A DNA stretch of 56,311 nt from the NCBI GenBank assembly GCA_049423145.1, contig JBMSQF010000007.1, forward strand, positions 1-56,311, written 5' to 3'. Within the stretch, counting starts at the first letter, position 1, and each line of letters starts with the position of its first letter. The notes beneath the pieces were generated by a model. That model did no database searches, had not been told where the DNA came from, and saw nothing but the letters and a program-made list of their open reading frames with translations. The position numbers and the translations under genes were made by a program. This stretch comes from RFTU01 sp049423145 (lineage in GTDB: Bacteria > Pseudomonadota > Gammaproteobacteria > Burkholderiales > Burkholderiaceae_C). Shown here piece after piece: positions 17,874 to 26,173 of this stretch.

Positions 17874-18776
17874 ATGAAAACCACCTTGGACGGACGCCTG
17901 GTTGTGGCCATCTCATCGCGTGCGCTCTTCGACTTCGAAGAGGAGAACCGTGTGTTCGAAGCGCACGATCACCGGGCCTACCAGTCCCTGCAACGCGAAC
18001 GCCTGGAAAGGCCCGCCACACCGGGCGTGGCCTTTTCCCTGGTGCGCAAGTTGCTGGCCTTCCGAAACACCGAGCAGGACACGCCCTTGGTCGAGGTGGT
18101 CATCCTCTCGCGCAACGACCCCACTTCGGGCTTGCGTGTGTTTCGTTCGGCGCAGCATTACGGCTTGCCGATCGAGCGAGGCGTCTTCACCCGGGGACGC
18201 AGCCCTTGGAACTACCTCAAGCCGCTGTCCGCACACCTGTTCCTCTCGGCCAATGAGACCGATGTGCGTTCGGCGCTGGCCGCCGGCGTTCCCGCAGCAC
18301 GCGTGTGGCCGCAGTCGGCACCCGCTTCGGCCGAATTCCCAGATGAGGTGCGGATCGCCTTCGATGGAGACGCTGTGCTGTTCTCAGACCAGGCCGAACG
18401 CGTCTTTCGCGAGGGTGGACTGCCTGCCTTCCAGGCCCATGAACGGGACCGTGCCGCCGAGCCCCTGCCCGACGGGCCATTCAAACCCTTCCTGGCCGCC
18501 CTGCACCGGCTTCAGCAGATGCCCGGCCTGCAAGGCCGCATCCGAACCGCCCTGGTGACCGCGCGCAGCGCCCCGGCCCATGAACGCGCCATCCGCACGC
18601 TCATGGACTGGCAGGTCGAAGTCGATGAGGCCATCTTTCTCGGCGGCCTGGCCAAGGGCTCATTCCTCAAAGAGTTCAAGCCCGACCTCTTCTTCGATGA
18701 CCAGACGGGCCACATCGAAAGCGCAGCACGCCACGTTCCGGCCGGACACGTCACCGCCGGCGTGGCCAACGAGTGA
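17874..18776 (+). CDS. Cytosolic 5'-nucleotidase family protein (PF06189-like)
   Basis: This 300-residue protein resembles cytosolic 5'-nucleotidase I of animals and its bacterial relatives, HAD-fold enzymes that dephosphorylate nucleoside monophosphates. Recognisable features are VVILSRNDPTSGLRVFRS near residues 77-96, the nucleophile-type motif AFDGDAVLFSDQAE, RTALVTARSAPAHERAI and the late acidic motif DLFFDDQTGHI. The preferred nucleotide cannot be predicted. It begins only 8 bp after gspF and is probably co-transcribed with the secretion genes, though no functional link to secretion is known. It converges with the Crp/Fnr-type regulator gene, 6 bp away. Confidence 0.85.
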   Translation: MKTTLDGRLVVAISSRALFDFEEENRVFEAHDHRAYQSLQRERLERPATPGVAFSLVRKLLAFRNTEQDTPLVEVVILSRNDPTSGLRVFRSAQHYGLPIERGVFTRGRSPWNYLKPLSAHLFLSANETDVRSALAAGVPAARVWPQSAPASAEFPDEVRIAFDGDAVLFSDQAERVFREGGLPAFQAHERDRAAEPLPDGPFKPFLAALHRLQQMPGLQGRIRTALVTARSAPAHERAIRTLMDWQVEVDEAIFLGGLAKGSFLKEFKPDLFFDDQTGHIESAARHVPAGHVTAGVANE

Positions 18777-18782
18777 AGGGCC

Positions 18783-19529
18783 TCAGAGGATCCGATCGGA
18801 ACCGAAGCGCCGCAACCGGGGAAGGTCCAGGACCTCCAGGCCGCCGTATTCCACACGGATCAAGCCATCGGCCGTCAATGCCCGCAGCGACTCGTTGACG
18901 CGTTGGCGTGAAAGTCCGACGAGGTAGGCCAGTTCCTGCTGGGTGATCCTCAGGAGATCGTGCACCAGCGGGTAGAGCACCGGGTTGAACAGGGCGGCCA
19001 GGCTGCGCGCCACGCGGACATCGGGGTCGCTGATGCGGTCGGCCTCGCGTGCGGCGATGAACTGTCCCAGGCGCTCGTTGAGCTGGTTCATCACGTAACG
19101 GTTAAAGGGGATGCTGGACTCCAGCAGCCAGTTGAAGGTGGCGGCGGGCAATCCGGCCACCACGGTGCGCCGCAGCGCTTCAATGTTGTAGCGATAGGGC
19201 TCCCGCTTGAGCAGCGTGCCTTCGCCGAACCAGGCGCCCGGTGGAATGCCCGTGAAGGTGATGGTGAAGCCCACCGAGGAATCGTTGCTCATCTTCATGA
19301 GCCCGTCGAGTACCCCGAACCAGTAGTTGGCGGGGCGACCGATCTTGCAGATGACATCCCCGGGCAGCGCGTCCACCACCCGCAGGTCTGCCAAAGCCCG
19401 GTCACGCTGTTCGGGGTTCAGAAGGCCCAACCAGGGGACGGCCTGTACCTCGTCAACCTGCACGCCCCGCGCGCGCTGGATCAGGGGGACGCTGCCGGTG
19501 TTTTGCAAGCTTGGCGCCAGGTTGGACAT
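18783..19529 (-). CDS. Crp/Fnr family transcriptional regulator
   Basis: This is a 248-residue DNA-binding regulator of the Crp/Fnr superfamily. It has an N-terminal cyclic-nucleotide-binding-like beta-roll (about residues 35-155, with LPGDVICKIGRPANYWFGVLDG and GAWFGEGTLL) and a C-terminal winged helix-turn-helix (ITQQELAYLVGLSRQRVNESL, about residues 193-213). No Fnr-type cysteine cluster is visible at the N-terminus and the cAMP-binding residues are not clear, so the signal is unknown. It is divergent from the acyl-CoA synthetase/ABC transporter operon, which makes that operon its likely target. A 16-bp palindrome in the shared gap could be the binding site. Confidence 0.9.
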   Translation of the reverse strand: MSNLAPSLQNTGSVPLIQRARGVQVDEVQAVPWLGLLNPEQRDRALADLRVVDALPGDVICKIGRPANYWFGVLDGLMKMSNDSSVGFTITFTGIPPGAWFGEGTLLKREPYRYNIEALRRTVVAGLPAATFNWLLESSIPFNRYVMNQLNERLGQFIAAREADRISDPDVRVARSLAALFNPVLYPLVHDLLRITQQELAYLVGLSRQRVNESLRALTADGLIRVEYGGLEVLDLPRLRRFGSDRIL

Positions 19530-19649
19530 CGCGTGGTCAAGAACTAGGGTAAGTCCCGGTCAAAAACCCCTCTGATTGTCGTCCGAATGACACCTTGGCG
19601 TCAAAGTCTGGCCTACGATCCGCCCGATTCTTGAAATGGGAGACGCTCG
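19530..19649. promoter_or_regulatory. Divergent promoter/operator region of the acyl-CoA synthetase operon
   Basis: The 120-bp gap lies between the regulator gene (minus) and the synthetase operon (plus). It contains the near-perfect palindrome TGACACC-TT-GGCGTCA at 19588-19603 (one mismatch per arm pair). A -10-like TACGAT follows at 19614-19619, which would place the palindrome over the -35 position of the plus-strand promoter. This arrangement suits either repression or class II-type activation by the adjacent Crp/Fnr-family protein. Confidence 0.45.
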
Positions 19650-21596
19650 GTGCAAACCACCTTCGCCCAATTGCTGCTGCAGCATGCACAACAGCGCCCG
19701 AATGCCCCGGCGCTGCGAGAAAAGGTATTCGGGATCTGGCAGACCACCTCGTGGTCCGAACTGGCCGAATTGGTCAAGGCCCTGGCGGGCGGATTCGCCG
19801 CAGCGGGGCTTCAGCGTGGCCAACACATTGTCGTGATCGGCGACAACCGGCCCCGTCTGTATGCGTCGATGCTGGCCGCCCAAGCCCTGGGGGCCATCCC
19901 CGTGCCGCTGTACCAGGATGCAGTGGCAACCGAGTACGCATTCCCCATCAACAACGCCGAAGTCGCCTACGCCGTGGCGGAAAACCAGGAGCAGGTGGAC
20001 AAGCTGCTCGAACTGCGTGAGCAGTGCCCGCAACTGGGCCACATCTGGTTCGACGACGACCGCGGCCTGCGCAACTACCAGGAGCCGGGCCTCGCTTCAC
20101 TGGACGCGCTGATCGGAGCAGGCCGGGCGTTCTGCGCCAGCCATGCGGGATTCTTCGAGGCCGAGGTCGCGCGGGCCCAGCCCCAAGACGTGGCCGCAAT
20201 GTTCTTCACGTCAGGCACCACGGGCAACCCCAAGGGTGTGGTGCACACCCACCAGACGCTCCTGGACCGCGCACGCGCCGGCGCCGACTTCGACAGGCTC
20301 ACGAACCGGGAAGAAGTGCTGGCCTACCTCCCGCCGGCTTGGATCGGCCAGAACATCTTCAGCTATGCGCAGTGGCTGGCCTGCGGCTATGTGGTGAACT
20401 GCCCCGAGAGCGGTGCCACGGTGATGATCGACCTCAAGGAGATCGGTCCGACCTACTACTTTGCGCCGCCGCGCATCTTCGAAGGGCTGCTCACCAGCGT
20501 GATGATCCGCATGGAGGATGCCGGTTCTCTCAAGCGCCGCATGTTCCATCACTTCATGGATGTGGCGCGCCGCGTGGGACCGCAGCTGATGGATGGCAAG
20601 TCGGTCGGTGCGGTCGACGCCTTGCTCTACAAGCTCGGTGACCTGCTGGTCTACGGCCCGCTGCGCAACACGCTGGGCTTTTCGCGTGTGCGGGTGGCCT
20701 ATACCGCAGGTGAAGCCATCGGCCCGGATCTCTTCAACTTCTACCGTGCCATCGGGGTGAATCTGAAGCAGCTCTACGGTTCCACCGAAACCGCGGTGTT
20801 CGTGTGCCTGCAGCCCGACCATGAAGTCAAGAGCGATACCGTGGGGGTGCCCATCAACGGGGTGGAGATCAAGCTTTCGGACTCCGGCGAGATCCTGGTG
20901 AAGTCACCTGGACTCCTGAAGGAGTACTACAAGAACCCGGCGGCGACCGCCGAGGTGCTGACCGCCGACGGCTGGTACCACACCAGTGACGCGGGCTTCA
21001 TCGACAGCCACGGTCATCTCAAGATCATCGACCGCGTCAAGGACGTGGGCCGCATCATGGGCGGGCCCAGCGACGGCGCGATGTTCGCCCCCAAGTACGT
21101 GGAGAACAAGCTGAAGTTCTTCCCCTTCATCAAGGAAGCCGTGGCCTTCGGCGACCGCCGCGAGAAGGTCTGCGCCTTTGTGAACATCGACTTCGAAGCC
21201 GTGGGCAACTGGGCCGAAAAGCGCAACCTTCCCTATGCCGGCTACACCGATCTGGCCGGGAAGCCGGAAACCTATGAACTGATCCGCGACTGCGTGGAGA
21301 AGGTCAATGCCGATCTCGCGCAGGATGAGAAGCTCGCCGGCAGCCAGATCAGCCGTTTTCTGGTGCTGCACAAGGAACTGGACGCGGATGACGGCGAGAT
21401 GACCCGCACGCGCAAGGTCAAGCGCGGCTTCATCAACGACAAGTACCAGGTGCTCGTCGATGCGCTGTACGGAGGCAAGTCCGAGCAATTCATCGAAACA
21501 CAGGTGAAGTTCGAGGATGGACGCACGGGACAGGTCTCGGCCACGCTGAAGATCGCTGACGTCAAAACCTTCCCCCCCGTTCAGAAGGCGGCCTGA
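19650..21596 (+). CDS. AMP-forming acyl-CoA synthetase (long-chain type)
   Basis: This is an ANL-superfamily ligase that would join a carboxylic acid to CoA with ATP, giving AMP and pyrophosphate. The 648-residue protein has the intact P-loop TSGTTGNPKG at about residues 187-196, the A5 motif LYGSTETAVF, the A7 aspartate in GWYHTSDAG, the hinge region KIIDRVKDVGRIMGG and the A10 lysine area MTRTRKVKRGFI. Family resemblance is to FadD15-like long-chain synthetases. It starts with GTG 19650, with GGGAG 7-11 nt upstream. It is the first gene of an operon with a complete branched-chain-type ABC transporter, so its substrate is probably what that transporter imports. Confidence 0.92.
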   Translation: MQTTFAQLLLQHAQQRPNAPALREKVFGIWQTTSWSELAELVKALAGGFAAAGLQRGQHIVVIGDNRPRLYASMLAAQALGAIPVPLYQDAVATEYAFPINNAEVAYAVAENQEQVDKLLELREQCPQLGHIWFDDDRGLRNYQEPGLASLDALIGAGRAFCASHAGFFEAEVARAQPQDVAAMFFTSGTTGNPKGVVHTHQTLLDRARAGADFDRLTNREEVLAYLPPAWIGQNIFSYAQWLACGYVVNCPESGATVMIDLKEIGPTYYFAPPRIFEGLLTSVMIRMEDAGSLKRRMFHHFMDVARRVGPQLMDGKSVGAVDALLYKLGDLLVYGPLRNTLGFSRVRVAYTAGEAIGPDLFNFYRAIGVNLKQLYGSTETAVFVCLQPDHEVKSDTVGVPINGVEIKLSDSGEILVKSPGLLKEYYKNPAATAEVLTADGWYHTSDAGFIDSHGHLKIIDRVKDVGRIMGGPSDGAMFAPKYVENKLKFFPFIKEAVAFGDRREKVCAFVNIDFEAVGNWAEKRNLPYAGYTDLAGKPETYELIRDCVEKVNADLAQDEKLAGSQISRFLVLHKELDADDGEMTRTRKVKRGFINDKYQVLVDALYGGKSEQFIETQVKFEDGRTGQVSATLKIADVKTFPPVQKAA

Positions 21597-21635
21597 GCAT
21601 CCCCATCACCCGCGGGCAAGAGCATCCAGCACAAC

Positions 21636-22421
21636 ATGGCAGAAAAACAAATCGGCGACGTCATCCTGGACGTCAAGAACATCTCGCTGAGCTTCGGCGG
21701 CGTCAAGGCGCTGACCGACATCAGCTTCAATGTGCGCGAGCATGAGGTACGGGCCATCATTGGACCCAACGGCGCCGGCAAGAGCTCCATGCTGAACTGC
21801 ATCAACGGCGTCTACACGCCGCAGCAGGGCACGATCACCTTCCGCGGGCAAACCTTCGACCACATGAACTCGCGCCAGGTGGCCGAGATGGGCGTGGCGC
21901 GCACCTTCCAGAATCTTGCGCTCTTCAAGGGCATGAGCGTGATCGACAACATCATGACCGGCCGCAACCTGAAGATGAAGACCAACCTCTTCCAGCAGGC
22001 CATTCGGCTGGGTGCGGCCGCACGCGAAGAGGCCGAGCATCGCGAATTCGTCGAGCACATCATCGACTTCCTGGAGATCCAGGCCCACCGCAAGACGCCG
22101 GTGGGTCGGCTGCCCTACGGCCTGCAAAAGCGCGTGGACCTGGGTCGCGCACTGGCCATGGAGCCTCAGGTGCTGCTGCTGGACGAACCCATGGCCGGCA
22201 TGAACGTGGAAGAAAAGCAGGACATGTGCCGCTTCGTGCTGGATGTGAACGACGAATTCGGCACCACCATCGTGCTGATCGAGCACGACATGGGTGTGGT
22301 GATGGACATCTCCGACCGAGTGGTTGTGCTGGACTACGGCAAGAAGATCGGCGACGGCTCACCGGACGAAGTGCGCAACAACGAAGACGTCATCCGCGCG
22401 TACCTCGGCACTTCGCACTGA
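21636..22421 (+). CDS. Branched-chain-type ABC transporter ATP-binding protein (LivG-like)
   Basis: This is one of two ATPases of a HAAT-family (branched-chain amino acid type) ABC importer. The 261-residue protein has Walker A GPNGAGKS at residues 43-50, the LivG-type Q-loop VARTFQNLALF, the signature region LPYGLQKRVDLGRAL and Walker B VLLLDEPMAGMN. The C-terminal IEHDMGVVMDISDRVVVLDYGKKIGDG is typical of LivG. The signature is LPYG rather than LSGG, as is common in this subgroup. It lies 39 bp behind the synthetase gene and 25 bp ahead of the LivH-type permease. Confidence 0.93.
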   Translation: MAEKQIGDVILDVKNISLSFGGVKALTDISFNVREHEVRAIIGPNGAGKSSMLNCINGVYTPQQGTITFRGQTFDHMNSRQVAEMGVARTFQNLALFKGMSVIDNIMTGRNLKMKTNLFQQAIRLGAAAREEAEHREFVEHIIDFLEIQAHRKTPVGRLPYGLQKRVDLGRALAMEPQVLLLDEPMAGMNVEEKQDMCRFVLDVNDEFGTTIVLIEHDMGVVMDISDRVVVLDYGKKIGDGSPDEVRNNEDVIRAYLGTSH

Positions 22422-22446
22422 AAAAGGCGAGCAGGAGAACAAGGAC

Positions 22447-23376
22447 ATGGGATTTTTCATCGAAGCCACGATTGGCGGCCTGATGGCAGGCATGCTGTAT
22501 TCCTTGGTGGCACTGGGCTTTGTGCTCATCTTCAAGGCCTCGGGTGTCTTCAATTTCGCTCAGGGCGCGATGGTGCTGTTCGCCGCACTGGCCATGGCCC
22601 GCTTCTCAGAGTGGTTGCCGCAACTCAGTGGCATCGACAACAAGTTCCTGGTCAACCTCCTGGCCTTCATCGGCGCCATTGGGGTAATGATCGCGGTTGC
22701 ATGGCTGATCGAGAGATTGGTGTTGGGCAAGTTGGTGAACCAGGAAGGCGTGACCCTGCTGATGGCCACGCTGGGCATCACTTACTTCCTTGACGGATTT
22801 GGGCAAACCATCTTTGGTTCGGACATCTACAAGATTGATGTGGGTATGCCCAAGGATCCGATGTTTCTGCTGGAGGGCACCTTTCAGGGCGGCGTTCTGG
22901 TGAACCAGGAGGATCTCGTGGCCGCGCTGCTGGCGGCTGCACTCGTGGCCTCGCTCGCTGCATTCTTCCAGTACACGAGCACCGGTCGCGCGCTTCGCGC
23001 TGTGGCAGACGACCACCAAGCGGCGCAGTCCATTGGTATTCCGCTGGACCGCATCTGGGTCATCGTGTGGTCGGTAGCCGGTTTCGTTGCCTTGGTTGCA
23101 GGCATCATCTGGGGATCCAAGCTGGGCGTGCAGTTCTCCCTGTCGCTGGTCGCCTTGAAGGCGCTCCCCGTGGTGATCCTGGGCGGCCTGACCTCCGTGC
23201 CCGGCGCCATCATCGGCGGCCTCGTCATTGGCGTTGGTGAAAAGCTCTCTGAGGTGTACCTGGGCCCCTTCATGGGCGGCGGCATCGAAATTTGGTTCGC
23301 GTATGTGTTGGCCCTCGGGTTCCTGCTCGTGCGTCCCCAGGGACTCTTCGGCGAGAAGATCATTGATCGCGTGTAA
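22447..23376 (+). CDS. Branched-chain-type ABC transporter permease (LivH-like)
   Basis: This is an inner-membrane permease of the HAAT-type importer, 309 residues with about eight membrane segments. MAGMLYSLVALGFVLIFKASGVFNFAQGAMVLF is split here into its family hallmarks: LYSLVALGFVLIFKASG and NFAQG. GRALRAVADDHQAAQSIGI is the ATPase-contact loop and LPVVILGGLTSVPGAIIGG the conserved C-terminal segment. ATG 22447 follows GCAGGAGAAC at a good spacing; the frame is open upstream, but that part overlaps the LivG-like gene. Confidence 0.93.
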   Translation: MGFFIEATIGGLMAGMLYSLVALGFVLIFKASGVFNFAQGAMVLFAALAMARFSEWLPQLSGIDNKFLVNLLAFIGAIGVMIAVAWLIERLVLGKLVNQEGVTLLMATLGITYFLDGFGQTIFGSDIYKIDVGMPKDPMFLLEGTFQGGVLVNQEDLVAALLAAALVASLAAFFQYTSTGRALRAVADDHQAAQSIGIPLDRIWVIVWSVAGFVALVAGIIWGSKLGVQFSLSLVALKALPVVILGGLTSVPGAIIGGLVIGVGEKLSEVYLGPFMGGGIEIWFAYVLALGFLLVRPQGLFGEKIIDRV

Positions 23377-23426
23377 GGCCACCCATGATCTTCCGTCGCA
23401 GGCCAACTCGAATCCATTGACCTTGC

Positions 23427-23463
23427 GGGACAGCCCGAGGAACGAAGTGACGAACCCTGTCCC
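23427..23463 (+). repeat. Inverted repeat between the two permease genes
   Basis: A perfect 7-bp inverted repeat, GGGACAG (23427-23433) and CTGTCCC (23457-23463), has a 23-nt loop and lies in the 106-bp gap between the LivH- and LivM-type genes. It has no T-run, so it is not a terminator. It may be an mRNA stability or processing element. Confidence 0.35.
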
Positions 23464-23482
23464 CAACTGACCAGAGAAAAAA

Positions 23483-24541
23483 ATGCTCTACCGCGAAAAC
23501 GGCCAATTCAAAACCAGCTACCCCGCTGATCAGCAGATCTTTCCGATCGCGCAGGACCGGGTCCTGATCCTGGCACTGATTGCGGCCGCTTTCCTGCTCG
23601 TGCCCTTGGTGGCCAGCGAGTACATGTTCCGGGCCATTCTCATTCCTTTCCTGATCCTGTCGCTGGCGGCCATCGGCCTGAATATCCTGGTGGGTTACTG
23701 CGGACAGATCTCGCTGGGCACAGGCGGGTTCATGGCCGTGGGTGCCTACGCAGCCTACAACTTCCTTATTCGGGTAGAGGGTATGCCCACCGTGGTGGCG
23801 ATCCTGCTGGGCGGCGTGTGCGCCACCGTGGTCGGCGTCTTGTTCGGCATTCCCTCCTTGCGCATCAAGGGGCTCTATCTGGCAGTGGCCACCCTGGCCG
23901 CACAGTTCTTCTGTGACTGGGCATTCCTGCGCATCAAGTGGTTCACCAACGATTCCGCTTCAGGCTCGGTCAGCGTATCGAACCTTTCGGTGCTGGGCTG
24001 GGGTGTGGACAGCCCTTCCGACAAGTACCTGTTTTGTTTGGGCTTCGTCGTGATCTTTGGGCTGATCGCCAAAAACCTCGTGCGCAGCCACATCGGCCGT
24101 GAATGGATGGCCATGCGCGACATGGATGTGGCGGCCGCGGTGATCGGCATTCGCCCCATCTACGCCAAACTCACCGCCTTCGCCGTGAGTTCCTTCTTCG
24201 TGGGCGTGGCGGGTGCACTGTGGGGCTTTGTCTACCTGGGCTCCTGGGAACCTGCGGCCTTCTCCATCGACCGCTCGTTTCAGTTGCTGTTCATGGTGAT
24301 CATCGGTGGCCTGGGCTCCATCATGGGGAGCTTCTTTGGTGCAGCCTTCATCGTGATCCTGCCCATCGTGCTGGACCAGGTGTCGGTTGCGATGGGATTC
24401 GATGTGGCACTGGCTTCGCACCTGACCTTCATGATCTTCGGTTCGCTGATCGTGTTCTTCCTGATCGTGGAGCCCCACGGACTGGCGCGCCTGTGGTCCA
24501 TCGGCAAGGAGAAGCTGCGACTTTGGCCCTTCCCGCACTGA
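23483..24541 (+). CDS. Branched-chain-type ABC transporter permease (LivM-like)
   Basis: This is the second permease of the HAAT-type importer, 352 residues with about ten membrane segments. LNILVGYCGQISLGTGGFMAVGAY and GVLFGIPSLRIKGLYLAVATLA are LivM hallmarks. GREWMAMRDMDVAAAVIGI is the ATPase-contact loop, and IIGGLGSIMGSFFGAAFIV follows. The N-terminus has an extra soluble stretch of about 25 residues (MLYRENGQFKTSYPADQQ). A 164-bp gap with a terminator-like hairpin separates it from the binding-protein gene. Confidence 0.93.
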   Translation: MLYRENGQFKTSYPADQQIFPIAQDRVLILALIAAAFLLVPLVASEYMFRAILIPFLILSLAAIGLNILVGYCGQISLGTGGFMAVGAYAAYNFLIRVEGMPTVVAILLGGVCATVVGVLFGIPSLRIKGLYLAVATLAAQFFCDWAFLRIKWFTNDSASGSVSVSNLSVLGWGVDSPSDKYLFCLGFVVIFGLIAKNLVRSHIGREWMAMRDMDVAAAVIGIRPIYAKLTAFAVSSFFVGVAGALWGFVYLGSWEPAAFSIDRSFQLLFMVIIGGLGSIMGSFFGAAFIVILPIVLDQVSVAMGFDVALASHLTFMIFGSLIVFFLIVEPHGLARLWSIGKEKLRLWPFPH

Positions 24542-24662
24542 TGCCATCGGGCCCTACCGTCGGTTGAACCTACCACCAGAAACCAAATCGAAACCTGAAC
24601 CCGCACCATGACGATGGACGCTGGCTCCCCAATTGAGTTCGCCCACCAAGGCGAGTCAATGC

Positions 24663-24682
24663 CGCACGGACGCGTGCGTTTT
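24663..24682 (+). terminator. Terminator-like hairpin ahead of the substrate-binding-protein gene
   Basis: CGCACG (24663-24668), loop GACG, CGTGCG (24673-24678), followed by TTTT. The stem is a perfect 6 bp with a short T-run. It lies just upstream of the GGAGG ribosome binding site at 24691-24695. It may be a weak terminator or an RNA-processing site separating permease and binding-protein messages. Confidence 0.45.
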
Positions 24683-24705
24683 CATAACCTCTGGAGGCAA
24701 GCAAG

Positions 24706-26037
24706 ATGAAATTGAAGTCGCTGATTGCAGCCGCCGCCGTCACGGTGGCCGGCCTGGGCTCCGTGGTCACCATGCCGGTGGCTCACGCGCAAGCCAAGGA
24801 ACAGTTCTTCCCCGTCCTGGTTTACCGCACCGGCGCATACGCGCCCAACGGCGTGCCCTTCGCGAACGGCTATGTGGACTACCTCAAGTACGTCAATGCC
24901 AAGGGTGGCATCAACGGTGTAAAGGTCACCTTCGAGGAGTGCGAGACCGGATACGCCACGGACAAGGGCGTCGAGTGCTACGAGCGCCTCAAGGGCAAGG
25001 GCGCCACGGTATTCCAGCCCTTGTCTACCGGCATCACCTTCGCGCTGACCGAGAAGGCTCCGGTCGACAAGATCCCCTTGATCACCGGCGGTTATGGCCG
25101 CAGTGAGTCCACCGACGGCATGGTGTTCAAGTGGAACTTTCCGCTGACCGGTACCTATTGGGATGCCGCCGACATCATCGTGCAGCACGTGGCCAAGAAG
25201 GAAGGCGGCGCCGATAAGCTCAAGGGCAAGAAGATCGCGCTGATCTACCATGACAGCCCTTACGGCAAGGAGCCGATCCCCCTGCTGCAGGAACGCAGCA
25301 AGATGCACGGGTTCGAACTCGATCTGATGCCGGTGACCCACCCGGGCGTGGAGCAAAAGGCCACTTGGCTCAAGGTTCGCCAGACGCGCCCGGATTACAT
25401 CTTTCTGTGGGGCTGGGGCGTGATGAACTCCACCGCCCTGAAGGAAGCGCAAGCCACCGGCTACCCGCGCGACAAGATGTACGGGGTGTGGTGGGCCGGT
25501 GCCGAACCGGACGTCAAGGACGTCGGCGACGGTGCCAAGGGCTACAACGCCCTGGCCCTGCAGCACGGCGCCGAACCCAACGCCAAGATCACCCAGGAGA
25601 TCCTGAAGGAAGTGCATGGCAAGGGCCAGGGTACAGGTCCCAAGGATGAAGTGGGACAGGTGCTCTACATGCGTGGTCTCATCGCTGCCATGCTGGCCGT
25701 CGAAGGCGTCAAGCGCGCCCAGGAACGTTTCGGCAAGGGCAAGGTCATGACGGGTGAGCAGGCTCGCTGGGGCTATGAAAACCTGGCCCTGGACCAGAAG
25801 AAGCTGGACGCTCTGGGCTTCGCAGGCGTGATGCGTCCGATCTCCACCTCCTGCCAAGACCACCGCGGCGCGGCCGTGGCGCGTGTCCACACCTGGGACG
25901 GCAGGAAGTGGAACTTCACCTCCGACTGGATCGAGGCCGACCAGTCGATCATCAAGCCGATGATCAAGGCGGCCGCCGACAAGTACGCCGCAGAGAAGAA
26001 GATCACACGTCGCGACCCCAGCGACTGCCAGTCATGA
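24706..26037 (+). CDS. Branched-chain-type ABC transporter substrate-binding protein (LivK-like)
   Basis: This is the periplasmic receptor of the importer, 443 residues, longer than LivK of enteric bacteria. It has a signal peptide ending AHAQA (about residues 1-29), then the type I periplasmic binding fold. Recognisable parts are RTGAYAPNGVPFANGYVDYL, NGVKVTFEECETGYATDKGVECYERL, LKGKKIALIYHDSPYGKEPI and PDYIFLWGWGVMNSTALKEA. Family members in clusters with acyl-CoA ligases are thought to bind organic acids rather than amino acids; that is inference here. A strong ribosome binding site (GGAGG) and hairpins on both sides of the gene suggest it is expressed above its neighbours. Confidence 0.93.
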   Translation: MKLKSLIAAAAVTVAGLGSVVTMPVAHAQAKEQFFPVLVYRTGAYAPNGVPFANGYVDYLKYVNAKGGINGVKVTFEECETGYATDKGVECYERLKGKGATVFQPLSTGITFALTEKAPVDKIPLITGGYGRSESTDGMVFKWNFPLTGTYWDAADIIVQHVAKKEGGADKLKGKKIALIYHDSPYGKEPIPLLQERSKMHGFELDLMPVTHPGVEQKATWLKVRQTRPDYIFLWGWGVMNSTALKEAQATGYPRDKMYGVWWAGAEPDVKDVGDGAKGYNALALQHGAEPNAKITQEILKEVHGKGQGTGPKDEVGQVLYMRGLIAAMLAVEGVKRAQERFGKGKVMTGEQARWGYENLALDQKKLDALGFAGVMRPISTSCQDHRGAAVARVHTWDGRKWNFTSDWIEADQSIIKPMIKAAADKYAAEKKITRRDPSDCQS

Positions 26038-26055
26038 TGATCGCTTGAGGCCCAT

Positions 26056-26155
26056 GGACCGGCGCACTGCTCGGGCAGTGCCTGGTCCGAGTGCCCCACT
26101 GGATCTGGGGCCTCTCTTCCAAGCGCCGATGCATCGATGTCGGCCCTTGGAAGAG
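26056..26155 (+). repeat. Two stable hairpins between the binding-protein and second ATPase genes
   Basis: The first hairpin has a perfect 7-bp stem GCACTGC-TCGG-GCAGTGC (26064-26081) extended by GGACC/GGTCC (26056-26060 with 26084-26088). The second has a 10-bp stem CTCTTCCAAG (26114-26123) with CTTGGAAGAG (26146-26155) and an inner 5-bp stem GCCGA/TCGGC. Neither has a T-run. They lie at the 3' end of the binding-protein message and just ahead of the next ribosome binding site, a usual place for exonuclease-blocking hairpins. Confidence 0.6.
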
Positions 26156-26173
26156 CGATTGAAGGAATCCGCC

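Noticed and set aside
18777..18782. Terminator between the 5'-nucleotidase and regulator genes
   Set aside because: Only 6 bp separate the convergent genes and no hairpin with a T-run is visible there.
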